From assembly GCF_001039275.2 (NCBI RefSeq), contig NZ_CP030117.1, positions 1,757,501-1,821,500 on the forward strand: a stretch of 64,000 nt of DNA, in the 5' to 3' direction. The notes below the pieces were generated by a model. That model was not told where the DNA came from, did not search any database, and worked only from the letters and a program-made list of their open reading frames with translations. The DNA is from Brevibacillus brevis (GTDB lineage Bacteria > Bacillota > Bacilli > Brevibacillales > Brevibacillaceae). The translations under genes and the position numbers were made by a program. Shown here one piece after another: positions 31,818-41,070 of this stretch. How positions within the stretch are numbered: position 1 is the stretch's first letter; every line of letters starts with the position of its first letter.

Positions 31818-32807
31818 ATGAATCATGTTCTGGTAATCGGAGCAGGAACCATGGGGACTGTTCACGCGAAATCGTATGCTGCCATGGAAAACGTCAAGCT
31901 GGTCGGGATTGTCGATATCCGCAGCGAGAGAGGAAAAGAGCTGGCAGCCGAGACAAAAACAGAATGGTTTGAGAGCTATGAAGAGGCTTTGGAAAAATTG
32001 GCGCAGGTAGACATCGTAGACGTGTGTTTGCCTACGTACCTTCATAAAACCTATGTAAAGAAGGCTGCAGATGCAGGCAAGCATGTCATTTGTGAAAAGC
32101 CGTTGGCTCGTGATAAGGAAGAAGCTCGTTTTATCGTTGATTATTGCCGGGAGAAGAACGTCAAGCTGTTTGTCGGACACGTCCTACGCTTCTTCCCCGA
32201 ATATGAAAAGTCCCGTCAGCTGGTGAATGATGGTGCGATTGGCAACGTTGGTGTGGCACGTACGTTCCGTGGTGGTATCTTCCCGACAGCGTGGAACGAC
32301 TGGTACGCCGATTACAAAAACAGTGGCAGCCTTGTTTTAGATATGATCATTCACGATTTTGACTTTTTGCGTTGGTGCTTCGGGGATGTGGAGCGTGTGT
32401 ACGCGAAAGGCTTGCTTGGTCGAGGTTTTGCCCGGATGGATTACGCACTGGTTACGCTTCGCTTCAAGAACGGCATGATTGCACATGTGGAAGGCTCATG
32501 GGCACATGAAGGTTTCGCGATGAAAATGGAGCTGGCAGGCAAGGAAGGCATTATTCAATACGACAGCTCGAAGGAAAAACCGCTAGTGGCGGTTAATCGC
32601 TCGAAACAAGCAGGCATGAGCGGAGTCGCAGTTCCGGAGAGTCCATTGCGTGAAAACCCGTATTTCAGAGAACTGAAGCATTTCATCGAGTGCATCGACC
32701 GTGATCTGGAACCACTCGTGACGGCAGAAGACGCCGTGAAAGCGGTAGAAATCGCTCGTGCTGCGCTTGTGTCAATCGAAACGGGCAAACCCGTAACTTT
32801 GGTGTAG
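31818..32807 (+). CDS. Gfo/Idh/MocA-family oxidoreductase 1
   Basis: 329 aa from ATG 31818 (AAAGGAG upstream). N-terminal Rossmann fold VIGAGTMGTVHAKSYA binds NAD(P). CEKPLARD contains the Lys of the conserved EKP motif, and LDMIIHDFDFLRW carries the conserved D-x3-H catalytic region. The family oxidises sugars or inositols at a ring hydroxyl. First of three tandem homologues, suggesting a multi-step oxidation/epimerisation of the imported compound. Confidence 0.9.
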   Translation: MNHVLVIGAGTMGTVHAKSYAAMENVKLVGIVDIRSERGKELAAETKTEWFESYEEALEKLAQVDIVDVCLPTYLHKTYVKKAADAGKHVICEKPLARDKEEARFIVDYCREKNVKLFVGHVLRFFPEYEKSRQLVNDGAIGNVGVARTFRGGIFPTAWNDWYADYKNSGSLVLDMIIHDFDFLRWCFGDVERVYAKGLLGRGFARMDYALVTLRFKNGMIAHVEGSWAHEGFAMKMELAGKEGIIQYDSSKEKPLVAVNRSKQAGMSGVAVPESPLRENPYFRELKHFIECIDRDLEPLVTAEDAVKAVEIARAALVSIETGKPVTLV

Positions 32808-32820
32808 GAGGGGACTGGAC

Positions 32821-33795
32821 ATGAAACTCGGAATCATCAGTGTTGCACATATGCATGCATACAGCTACGCAAATGCGATTGCGAAGTTGGATGGGGTTCA
32901 ATTGGTCGGGGTAACAGATGAGGATGAAGTGCGCGGTAAGACGGCGGCTGAAAAGTTTGGCGTTCCGTTTTTCGCCGATTATCATGAGCTGCTCGCAACA
33001 GATATCGATGCGGTCATCGTCACCTCGGAAAACGTCAAGCACGAAGAGCATACGTTAGCGGCAGCGAAGGCTGGCAAGCACATATTGTGCGAAAAACCGC
33101 TGGCGACTACAGAAGAGGCTGCTCAAGAGATGATCAACTTTTGCCGCGAACAGGGCGTTATTTTGCAGACAGCATTCCCAGTGAGATTCCATCCGGCTGT
33201 TGTTCGAGCAAAGCAATTGGTGGAGCAAGGAAAGGTCGGACGTATCATGGCAATCCGGGGTACGAACCGTGGACAAAATCCTGGTGGTTGGTTCGTCGAT
33301 CCGGCGAAATCCGGTGGAGGTGCAGTGATCGATCACACGGTTCACGTTGTTGATTTGATGCGCTGGTTCATGGACTCTGAAGTGCGTGAGGTTTACGCGG
33401 AGGTAGACAGCAAGTTTTCCGATACACCGATTGATGATTGCGGCATTTTGACCATGGAATTTGAGAATGGGGTATTTGCCACACTCGATTGCAGTTGGTC
33501 TCGCAACAAGGCCTTCCCGACATGGGGAGACGTGACGATGGAAATTATCGGGACAGAAGGCACGATCTCGCTTGACGCTTTTTCTCAAAAGCTGGATGTC
33601 TATTCCAATGAAAAAGGCTTAAAGTGGGTCAACTGGGGCGATGACATGGACAGTCAATTGGTCAAGGATTTCGTCACCAGCGTTCGTGAAAAGAAAGCGC
33701 CGTCGATTACGGGTGAAGACGGCTTGCGAGCTGTGGAAGTAGCACTCGCGGCTTATCAATCCGCTGAACAGAAGCAACCAGTCGTTTTACGCTAG
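32821..33795 (+). CDS. Gfo/Idh/MocA-family oxidoreductase 2
   Basis: 324 aa. The nucleotide loop is unusual: GIISVAHMHAYSYA lacks the standard GxGxxG, the second and third glycines being replaced. The rest is canonical: CEKPLATT and a C-terminal VIDHTVHVVDLMRWF with the D/H pair. It overlaps no neighbour and lies 13 bp after the first dehydrogenase. An altered cofactor preference is possible. Confidence 0.88.
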   Translation: MKLGIISVAHMHAYSYANAIAKLDGVQLVGVTDEDEVRGKTAAEKFGVPFFADYHELLATDIDAVIVTSENVKHEEHTLAAAKAGKHILCEKPLATTEEAAQEMINFCREQGVILQTAFPVRFHPAVVRAKQLVEQGKVGRIMAIRGTNRGQNPGGWFVDPAKSGGGAVIDHTVHVVDLMRWFMDSEVREVYAEVDSKFSDTPIDDCGILTMEFENGVFATLDCSWSRNKAFPTWGDVTMEIIGTEGTISLDAFSQKLDVYSNEKGLKWVNWGDDMDSQLVKDFVTSVREKKAPSITGEDGLRAVEVALAAYQSAEQKQPVVLR

Positions 33796-33810
33796 GACGG
33801 TGAAGGACGT

Positions 33811-34785
33811 ATGAGTGTACGTGTTGGCATGATCGGCGTAGGTGGAATCGGGCAGCATCATTTGAAAGGCTTGTTGACCGACGAAAGGGTAAAGGTCGTT
33901 GCAGTATGCGACGTGAACCAAGAGGCGGTTGCAGAGACTGCTGAGCGCATTGGTGCGCATGGCTACACCTCTTGGCGTGAGCTAGTAGAGGCAGAAGTGC
34001 TGGATGCTTTGTTTGTGTGCGTCCCCCCTTTTGCGCATGAAGAGATTGAGGAAACGGCATCGGCGAAAGGCATTCATCTGTTTGTGGAAAAGCCAATTGG
34101 GCTGGACATACAAAAAGTGAACGAAAAGCAAGCAGCGATTGAAAAAGCGGGGATTATTACCGCGACTGGCTATTGCCTGCGCTATCTCGATATCGTGCAG
34201 GAAGTGAAAGCGTACTTGGAGGGCAAGTCGATTGCACTCGTCCGCGGCCACTATTTGACCAAGTTCGTCACGACACCTTGGTGGAGGGAAATGGGCAAGT
34301 CAGGTGGACAGCTTGTCGAGCAGGCGACACATACACTGGACATGATGCGGTATTTGGCAGGAGATATCGAGAAGGTCTATGCGCAGATGGCCTTGCTCGT
34401 CTCGCGTGACATTCCAAACATCGATATTCCAGACGTGACTTCCATTAGTATGGTGTTTCAGTCAGGGGCACTAGGACATCTGGATACGTGCTTCATCCAG
34501 CCGGACCACCGTACGAATGTAGAAATCTTGGGCAAAGATTTCCGCGTCATGATTGACGGAAAGCAATTATCGATCATGGATGAGCAGGGAGAACGTACAA
34601 AAGCGAGCACGGTGGATATGTACGTGGAGCAAGATCGGGCGTTTATCACAGCGATTTTGTCAGGGGATCGCAGCTTGATTCTGTCGCCGTATGAATCAGC
34701 GAGAAAGACGCTAGAAGTAACGTTGGCAGCGAATCAATCGGCACAAGAAGGGAAGCCTGTCACTATTTTGAGAAAAGGGGAGTGA
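33811..34785 (+). CDS. Gfo/Idh/MocA-family oxidoreductase 3
   Basis: 324 aa. Full Rossmann motif MIGVGGIGQHHLKGLL, VEKPIGLD, and the catalytic QLVEQATHTLDMMRYLAG stretch, in which the family D-x3-H is replaced by E-x3-H. This gene and the next are separated by only 5 bp. Probably the last oxidoreductase step of the pathway. Confidence 0.88.
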   Translation: MSVRVGMIGVGGIGQHHLKGLLTDERVKVVAVCDVNQEAVAETAERIGAHGYTSWRELVEAEVLDALFVCVPPFAHEEIEETASAKGIHLFVEKPIGLDIQKVNEKQAAIEKAGIITATGYCLRYLDIVQEVKAYLEGKSIALVRGHYLTKFVTTPWWREMGKSGGQLVEQATHTLDMMRYLAGDIEKVYAQMALLVSRDIPNIDIPDVTSISMVFQSGALGHLDTCFIQPDHRTNVEILGKDFRVMIDGKQLSIMDEQGERTKASTVDMYVEQDRAFITAILSGDRSLILSPYESARKTLEVTLAANQSAQEGKPVTILRKGE

Positions 34786-34790
34786 GCAAC

Positions 34791-35615
34791 ATGGCTTTTC
34801 AAAAGGGAATCAATGCGTGGTGCTTCCCAAAGGAAACGAGCGTGCAAGAAATGTTTCGTCAAGCGAAAGCGCATGGCTATCAAGGGGTAGAACTGAATTT
34901 GGACGAGGGAGATGCTCCTTTTCATCTAGAGATGACAGAGGGAGAATGGAAGGGCTTGGCGGACGAGGCTCGCGAGCTCGGTTTGGAGCTGCCAAGCGTC
35001 TCTACTGCCCTTTTATGGAAATATCCGTTGACACACCATGAGGAAAAGGTCCGCGAACAAGGCATCCGTGTTGTCGAGAAAATGATAGAGGCGGCAAGCA
35101 TTTTTGGCTCACGGACCGTCCTCGTCGTCCCAGGTCTCGTAACAGCAGAGGTGTCGTATGATACGGCCTACGAGCGGGCGCGTGAAGCATTGCAGCGCTT
35201 GGCGAAAAAGGCCGAGCAGCATCAGGTATACATCGGGGTAGAAAACGTGTGGAACAAGTTTTTGCTCAGTCCGCTGGAGATGGCCCGCTTGATCGATGAA
35301 GTAGACAGTCCTTGGGTAGGCGCTTATTTTGATGTAGGCAACGTGCTGCAATTCGGTTTTCCTGAGCAATGGATTCGCATTTTGGGCAAGAGAATTCAAG
35401 CGATTCACGTCAAAGATTTCAAGACGACGACAGGCAACATCACAGGGTTCGTGCCGCTGCTCGCTGGCGATATTCCATGGAACCGCGTGGTGGAAGCGTT
35501 GCGTGAGATCGGGTATGACGGCTACATCATCCCGGAAATCTCGCCTTACAGCCAGTTGCCTGAGCAATTGATCGCGCATACGTCCCAGGCATTGGACGCC
35601 ATTTTTCAATCGTGA
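34791..35615 (+). CDS. TIM-barrel sugar isomerase/epimerase (AP endonuclease 2-like)
   Basis: 274 aa from ATG 34791 (AAGGGGAG at proper distance; GTG 34782 overlaps the previous stop). The barrel's metal ligands are visible as the E of GVENVWNKF, D/N of GAYFDVGNVLQ, H of IQAIHVKDF and the E of YIIPEIS. Enzymes of this family interconvert keto-sugars or inosose derivatives, a fit with the dehydrogenases before it. Confidence 0.9.
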   Translation: MAFQKGINAWCFPKETSVQEMFRQAKAHGYQGVELNLDEGDAPFHLEMTEGEWKGLADEARELGLELPSVSTALLWKYPLTHHEEKVREQGIRVVEKMIEAASIFGSRTVLVVPGLVTAEVSYDTAYERAREALQRLAKKAEQHQVYIGVENVWNKFLLSPLEMARLIDEVDSPWVGAYFDVGNVLQFGFPEQWIRILGKRIQAIHVKDFKTTTGNITGFVPLLAGDIPWNRVVEALREIGYDGYIIPEISPYSQLPEQLIAHTSQALDAIFQS

Positions 35616-36629
35616 ATGGACAGCAAGGATGTGAAGCGGAAGATGAATCAAGACAAACCATATGCCATCGGGATTGATCTGGGCGGCACGAAGATCATGG
35701 CCGCGATCGTCGACCAGCATGGCAACATCCTCAGGCAGGTGAACGCAGCGACCCAAACAGAAGAGGCAGCTCAGGCAGTCATCGGTCGTATCGGTGATTT
35801 GGTGCAAACTGTCTTGGACGATAGCGGCATCAATCTCTCTCGCATTCGCGGGATCGGGATTGCAACTGCGGGAATAATTGATACGCAGCGCCAAATGGTC
35901 ATTTTTGCGAGTAACTTAAACTGGAGCGATGTGCCGATCGGCGAAATGCTTCAGGAGCGGTTTGGCGTAGCCGTGCAATTGATCAATGATGCCAATGCAG
36001 CAGCGGTAGCAGAATGGGCGTTTGGAAGTGCACGAGGCACGAAAGACTTGATCTATGTAACAGTCAGTACGGGTGTTGGTGCTGGCATTATTAGTGGAGG
36101 ACGGCTGATTACAGGTGTTGGCGATAGTGCTGGGGAGTTCGGACATATTTCGCTTGATCCCGAAGGACCGCTGTGCATGTGCGGGAATAGAGGATGCCTG
36201 GAAAATTACACGTCTGGGCTGGCTTTGGCAAGTAGAGCCAGGGAACAGCTTCTACAGGGTGCTACCAGCTCGTTGCTCGTTGAAAATGGGAATGACGTGA
36301 GCAGGATAACGGCTAGAGAGGTAGGCGAGGCAGCGGTTCGTGGAGATTTACTCAGCATGACTTTGATGAAGGAAGCAGGTTATTATCTCGGGGTCGGACT
36401 GACCAATCTGATTCATCTGTTCAATCCGCAGGTGATTGTCATTGGTGGCGGTGTGATGAAGAATGGACAACTGCTGCTTGCAGAAGCGAAGAACGTCATT
36501 CGCGAGCGCTCTATCTCCCGGATGGCAAACCAAGTGAGCCTCCAGTTGACGACAATCGGAGCGGAGGCAGGTGTGCTCGGTGCAGCAGGCATGTATTATC
36601 CGTCCGAGCGTGAAATGGTTGAGGTTTAA
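35616..36629 (+). CDS. ROK-family sugar kinase (glucokinase-like)
   Basis: 337 aa. AIGIDLGGTKIMAAIVD is the ATP phosphate-binding loop, NDANAAAVAEW carries the catalytic Asp, and CMCGNRGCLENY is the zinc-binding ROK signature. No HTH domain, so it is an enzyme rather than a regulator. It phosphorylates the sugar made by the operon. The start is uncertain: ATG 35616 directly follows the previous stop; GTG 35631 or ATG 35643 are alternatives with slightly better ribosome sites. Last gene of the operon. Confidence 0.9.
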   Translation: MDSKDVKRKMNQDKPYAIGIDLGGTKIMAAIVDQHGNILRQVNAATQTEEAAQAVIGRIGDLVQTVLDDSGINLSRIRGIGIATAGIIDTQRQMVIFASNLNWSDVPIGEMLQERFGVAVQLINDANAAAVAEWAFGSARGTKDLIYVTVSTGVGAGIISGGRLITGVGDSAGEFGHISLDPEGPLCMCGNRGCLENYTSGLALASRAREQLLQGATSSLLVENGNDVSRITAREVGEAAVRGDLLSMTLMKEAGYYLGVGLTNLIHLFNPQVIVIGGGVMKNGQLLLAEAKNVIRERSISRMANQVSLQLTTIGAEAGVLGAAGMYYPSEREMVEV

Positions 36630-36647
36630 CGGAATGAAAGTGCGAGA

Positions 36648-36676
36648 AGCCGATGTTTGGGAGACATCGGCTTTTT
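36648..36676 (+). terminator. Terminator of the carbohydrate operon
   Basis: Perfect 9-bp stem AGCCGATGT/ACATCGGCT with a 7-nt loop and a T run. Confidence 0.9.
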
Positions 36677-36792
36677 CCTGTTCCCTGTACAGTGCAAGTC
36701 ATAGGAGCCTAGACCTAGATTCTATCTATTGGTAAAATATTGATTGGAAAAATCTTCACATAGCATGATAGAGAGACAGACGGAGGGGTACC

Positions 36793-37608
36793 ATGGCAGA
36801 GGCCAAAACAGCAAAAGCAGCGAAGAAGCCCGGATTTTTCAAAGAACTCCTTACATTTTTATTGGTAATTGCCATCATCCTTGGAATTGCTAGCGGTGCT
36901 ATTTTCTATTTATCTGGGAAAAACCTTGATGATCTGCTAGGATCGCGACCGGTAGCAAAAAAGGAAACGAATCAGCCTGCACCCGTTAGTCCGGTGTCTA
37001 CAGGTCAGGAAGTGGGCACAAATCAGCAGTCAAATGCTGTACCTGTTTCCTCAGAGGGAAATGGTGCAACAGACGCAGCGATGCCAGCGGCTTATCCTGT
37101 AGAAACGCAAGGACAACAAAGTAATGCTGTAGGACAAGTGGAACAACCAGCACTTCCTACACCAAAGGGATCGCTTAAAGGTACGATTACGTGGCAGTAT
37201 AACGATTTTGTTGGGACGAAACCGGACGTGAATGCAAAGATTCTGCTCATTCGTACAGATTTTGATAAAAATACGATTACCGATGTAGAAGAGGGAGTAT
37301 TTGCAATAGGTTTGGCTCCAAAAAACTCGGGTTTATTCGCGGGAAAAGCAAATGGGTATGGAAACTACGAGATTGGTAACTTGCCGGTTGGAGAATACCA
37401 TATCATGATCGTATCCGCACAAACTACTCGCGACATTATGCTGCCTGTGGATGAATATCCCATAACGAAATTGAAACCATACATACAAAAATGGGATGAA
37501 TTTTTATCGTTGAGTCTAATGGATAAGAAATATCACGTCGCTACCATTACCATCGAAGAAGGTCAAACACTCGATTTTAGTCACGATTTTGGGAATACGT
37601 TTTTTTAA
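36793..37608 (+). CDS. Membrane-anchored hypothetical protein with carboxypeptidase-regulatory-like domain
   Basis: 271 aa. A cytoplasmic Lys/Ala-rich start is followed by a membrane helix (about residues 20-43) and a ~80-residue low-complexity linker rich in Pro, Gln, Ser, Asn. The C-terminal ~145 residues form a beta-sandwich: KGTITWQYNDFVG, then GYGNYEIGNLPVGEYHIMIV, the hallmark of CarboxypepD_reg-like folds. It probably displays this domain outside the membrane. ATG 36793 has GGAGGGG upstream. Function unknown. Confidence 0.75.
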   Translation: MAEAKTAKAAKKPGFFKELLTFLLVIAIILGIASGAIFYLSGKNLDDLLGSRPVAKKETNQPAPVSPVSTGQEVGTNQQSNAVPVSSEGNGATDAAMPAAYPVETQGQQSNAVGQVEQPALPTPKGSLKGTITWQYNDFVGTKPDVNAKILLIRTDFDKNTITDVEEGVFAIGLAPKNSGLFAGKANGYGNYEIGNLPVGEYHIMIVSAQTTRDIMLPVDEYPITKLKPYIQKWDEFLSLSLMDKKYHVATITIEEGQTLDFSHDFGNTFF

Positions 37609-37733
37609 TGAGTGTTTTGGCCTTTAGACTCATAGGGTTTTCCACTGCGATTCAGGTATCATAAAACTATGGCACGTTTTGGCAGGAAAAACAGGTCAAA
37701 CGTAATAGAAATTGTGGGTAAAGGGGTCGCAGC

Positions 37734-38786
37734 ATGAAGGGAAAAAACAAAAGCATCATGATCGTCTTGGCTCTAGTCATTGTCGCATTGCTGGGATACA
37801 CAGGCTATCGTTTCTTTGGTCCTGTGACACTGGCGGAAGGGTATTTGTACGAAGATGATACACGCATGCTATACACGAGTGTCACGGTGAATAACGAGAA
37901 AGTTAACGTTGAAATGACGGATTCCATCGTCGAAACAGAAGATAGCATCCCTGTTCTGAAAACCGAGTCGATCTTGCTGGAGGGAACGCTGGATGGGGAG
38001 CAGCTAACCCTCAAAAATCCGGCAACTGGTCAGGATATCATCGGCACTGTGAACGGTGACGAGCTCCAATTTGACGGGCTGCTTATGGAAGAAAATAAGG
38101 GGCAGACGAGCCTTGTTGCCACAAACAAAAGCGTGTACGAGAGCAAGTTGGCGACACTAACCAAGCGGACCAGCGAGGAAGCAGAAGTAAAAAAGAAAGA
38201 AGTAGCAGAACAAAGAGCCAAAGATGCAGCGCGTGTTGACTTCGCCAAAAAAGTAGAAAAGACAGGGAAGCTAGAGGCTGATCTGATCGAAACGGCAAAG
38301 TATTTGGACGAGCTGCAATTTACGGATGAAGCGCAGTTTTCCAATGATCAAATAGCAGAGCTGCAAAGACTGTTGGAAGAGATTCGTACCTATTCGACGC
38401 AGCCAGGCTTGAGCAAGATGGAATTCGAGGTCATGCAAGGAACATTGGGCAGTATGAAGGTGTTGGTCGATGGGATGAACACGATGGATGGCTCGATTCA
38501 GGACAAAAACAAAAACATGCAGGAAATGATCGCCATCATGGAGACCGACATGAAGGATATCCAAACGATATGGGCGGAAATCAAAGCGAGCGTGCCGGAT
38601 GCCGAGAAACGGGAAAAAGAAATCAATGCGGCCATCAAGACGGCGACTGATTCCATCGCGCAGGCGAAGCAGCGCCACGGCTCGGTAGACAAAAGCGGAC
38701 AAGCAAAAGTGAAGGAAACCGCGAACAGTCTGTATCAACAAGCGGTGAATGTACTGAATCAGACAAAAGCAAAGTATGGTTTTTAG
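37734..38786 (+). CDS. Membrane-anchored hypothetical protein with coiled coil
   Basis: 350 aa. N-terminal membrane anchor (about residues 7-27), then a ~90-residue beta-rich domain (GYLYEDDTRMLYTSVTVNNE). From ~140 to the end the protein is helical and charged, with coiled-coil-like stretches (SEEAEVKKKEVAEQRAKDAA). It follows the previous anchored protein by 125 bp in the same direction. No family identified. Confidence 0.72.
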   Translation: MKGKNKSIMIVLALVIVALLGYTGYRFFGPVTLAEGYLYEDDTRMLYTSVTVNNEKVNVEMTDSIVETEDSIPVLKTESILLEGTLDGEQLTLKNPATGQDIIGTVNGDELQFDGLLMEENKGQTSLVATNKSVYESKLATLTKRTSEEAEVKKKEVAEQRAKDAARVDFAKKVEKTGKLEADLIETAKYLDELQFTDEAQFSNDQIAELQRLLEEIRTYSTQPGLSKMEFEVMQGTLGSMKVLVDGMNTMDGSIQDKNKNMQEMIAIMETDMKDIQTIWAEIKASVPDAEKREKEINAAIKTATDSIAQAKQRHGSVDKSGQAKVKETANSLYQQAVNVLNQTKAKYGF

Positions 38787-38798
38787 ACAGGAACAAGG

Positions 38799-38819
38799 CT
38801 CTCATTCGGGAGCTTTTTC
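38799..38819 (+). terminator. Terminator before cysteine synthase gene
   Basis: GCTCTC/GGGAGC stem (one G-T pair), ATTC loop, five T. Confidence 0.75.
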
Positions 38820-38919
38820 CCATTTCAGTACCCTTATCGTTTTCAGGTCGGAAAAATTGTATTATTCTTATAGTATTACTAAGAGATAATCATAAGGCAA
38901 ATTTTCCAGGAGGAGTACG

Positions 38920-39834
38920 ATGAGCGTCTACCAGAACATTACCGAATTGATTGGAAATACGCCGATTGTTCGACTGAGGCGCATGGTTCCTGAAGGAGCA
39001 GCAGAAGTTTTTGTGAAGCTGGAGAAATTCAATCCGTCCGGAAGTGTGAAGGACCGCGCTGCCTACAATCTGATTTTGACGGCTGAGCAAGCGGGACTAA
39101 TCCAACCAGGGGATACGATCATAGAGCCGACGAGCGGCAATACGGGAATCGGCTTGGCGATGAATGCCGCCGCAAAAGGCTACCGCGCGATTTTGGTCAT
39201 GCCTGACAATATGTCGAAGGAACGGATCAATATATTGAAAGCGTATGGGGCAGAGGTTGTATTGACCCCGAGCGAGCTGAGAATGCCAGGGGCGATTGCC
39301 AAAGCGCAGGAACTGCAAAAAGAGATTCCGCGCAGCTTTATTCCTCAGCAATTCGAGAATCAGGCGAACCCGGATATCCATCGAACGACGACAGCAAAGG
39401 AAATTTTTGCGCAAACGAATGGTCGACTGGATGCGTTTGTCGCCACAGCCGGAACGGGTGGAACGATTACAGGGACAGGCGAAGCATTGCGGGAAAAGCT
39501 CCCGGAGCTGTATATCGCTGTCGTCGAACCAAAAGGGTCCCCGGTATTGTCTGGTGGAAAGCCTGGACCACATAAACTGGTCGGCACGAGCCCTGGTTTT
39601 GTTCCACAAATCCTCAATACAAGCATTTATAATGAAATCATACAAATTGCAGACGAAGACGCCCTACAAAGCATGCGGCAGCTTGCTGCGTTGGAAGGGA
39701 TTCTCGTCGGCCCTTCATCGGGTGCCTCGGTCTTTGCTGCCATTACGATTGCCAAAAGGCTGGGAGTGGGTAAGCGGGTCGTGTGCATTGCGCCTGACAC
39801 GGGGGAGCGGTATTTGAGTATGAATCTTTTCTAA
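38920..39834 (+). CDS. cysK: Cysteine synthase (O-acetylserine sulfhydrylase)
   Basis: 304 aa. Makes cysteine from O-acetylserine and sulfide using PLP. The PLP lysine is K44 in NPSGSVKDRA. TSGNTGIGLA is the substrate loop, GTGGTITGTGEAL the phosphate cup, and GPSSGA near the C-terminus the PLP ring-binding Ser. ATG 38920 follows AGGAGGAG. The next gene starts 15 bp downstream, so they are probably co-transcribed. Confidence 0.93.
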   Translation: MSVYQNITELIGNTPIVRLRRMVPEGAAEVFVKLEKFNPSGSVKDRAAYNLILTAEQAGLIQPGDTIIEPTSGNTGIGLAMNAAAKGYRAILVMPDNMSKERINILKAYGAEVVLTPSELRMPGAIAKAQELQKEIPRSFIPQQFENQANPDIHRTTTAKEIFAQTNGRLDAFVATAGTGGTITGTGEALREKLPELYIAVVEPKGSPVLSGGKPGPHKLVGTSPGFVPQILNTSIYNEIIQIADEDALQSMRQLAALEGILVGPSSGASVFAAITIAKRLGVGKRVVCIAPDTGERYLSMNLF

Positions 39835-39849
39835 TTAGGAGAAAAGGCG

Positions 39850-41013
39850 ATGAGCAACGAAAAACATGCGCTGATTATCGGGGCAGGCTTGAGCGGGCTT
39901 GCATCAGCGCTTGCCTTGAAGCAAAAGGGTTGGCAAGTGACGCTTTACGAGCAGGCAAAGGAGCATAAAGGCATCGGTGCTGGAATCGTTTTGGCTGCTA
40001 ATGCGATGAAGGCATTGGATAAGCTGGGAGTTGGACAGGAAGTACGCGAGCTTGGGGCAGCCGTCCGTTCAGCAAGGATTCTCGACTGGAAGGGAAATTT
40101 GTTAGTCGAGCTGCCTGTCGCGGAACAAGCAGAACGGTACGGGGCTGACAGCTACTTGATTCATCGGGCTGATCTACAGCAGGCTCTTTTAGCGAAAATC
40201 TCGACACATGAATTGGTTCCAGGCAAGCAGCTCATATCTTTTTCTCAAGAAGAGCAAAGGGTTCATGCCGCTTTTGCAGATGGTTCAAGTACTCGTGGGG
40301 CGATTCTGATCGGAGCGGACGGGATTCACTCTCGTGTACGGAAGAGCCTGTTCGGTGAAGAGGCAATGAGATACTCCGGGTACACGGCGATTCGCGGGAT
40401 TGCTACCTACCAAGACCCTCGTTATCCACTGGAATCAGGAGGCGGCTTTGAAGCGTGGGGCAGGGGGATTCGGTTCGGGTTTTCTCATATCGGCAACAAT
40501 CGAATTCATTGGTTTGCCGCCATTAATGCACCTGAGGGAGAAAAAGATGGGCCGATGGGGCGGAAGCAAGAGACGTTGCGTAGACTCGACGGCTGGTATG
40601 AACCAGTACGTGCAGTGATTGAGGCGACAGAGGATGCGGCTATCTTGCGGCATGATATTTATGACCGTGCACCACTCAGGAGATGGAGTGAGGGGCGGGT
40701 TACATTAGTAGGCGATGCGGCACATCCGATGCTGCCGAATCTGGGGCAAGGGTCGGGGCAGGGAATGGAAGACGCACTCGTTCTGGCGAGATGCTTGGCA
40801 GATGCCGATACGGACTCGGCCCACGCTTTGCGCATGTATGAAGAGCTACGGAAGAAGCGGGCGAATGCGATTATGAAAGGTTCCCGCCTGATGGGAGCAG
40901 TCACCCAATGGGAAAATCCGCTGGCGATCGCGGCTCGTCATTTTATGCTAAAAACGATCCCTGCCCGTATCCAGAGCAGAAGATTGGACTGGATTGTTGG
41001 ACACGAGGTGTGA
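39850..41013 (+). CDS. FAD-dependent aromatic-ring-type monooxygenase
   Basis: 387 aa of the p-hydroxybenzoate hydroxylase fold: IIGAGLSGLASALAL (FAD dinucleotide motif), GADGIHSRVRKSL (the DG motif) and GDAAHPMLPNLGQG (the GD motif). It would hydroxylate an organic substrate with NAD(P)H and O2. The substrate cannot be told from sequence. It sits directly after cysK. Confidence 0.88.
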   Translation: MSNEKHALIIGAGLSGLASALALKQKGWQVTLYEQAKEHKGIGAGIVLAANAMKALDKLGVGQEVRELGAAVRSARILDWKGNLLVELPVAEQAERYGADSYLIHRADLQQALLAKISTHELVPGKQLISFSQEEQRVHAAFADGSSTRGAILIGADGIHSRVRKSLFGEEAMRYSGYTAIRGIATYQDPRYPLESGGGFEAWGRGIRFGFSHIGNNRIHWFAAINAPEGEKDGPMGRKQETLRRLDGWYEPVRAVIEATEDAAILRHDIYDRAPLRRWSEGRVTLVGDAAHPMLPNLGQGSGQGMEDALVLARCLADADTDSAHALRMYEELRKKRANAIMKGSRLMGAVTQWENPLAIAARHFMLKTIPARIQSRRLDWIVGHEV

Positions 41014-41025
41014 ATATGGCGGTAG

Positions 41026-41057
41026 AAAAAGGCAAGGAGCATGAGGCCCTTGCCTTT
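41026..41057. terminator. Bidirectional terminator between convergent genes
   Basis: 10-bp perfect stem AAAGGCAAGG/CCTTGCCTTT (41028-41037, 41048-41057) between the monooxygenase and the M20 amidohydrolase. Confidence 0.85.
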
Positions 41058-41070
41058 CAACTTTGTTCGC

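Noticed and set aside
38820..38919. Possible S-box or T-box riboswitch before cysK
   Set aside because: The interval is only ~100 bp, AT-rich, and contains neither T-box motif nor a readable S-box core.
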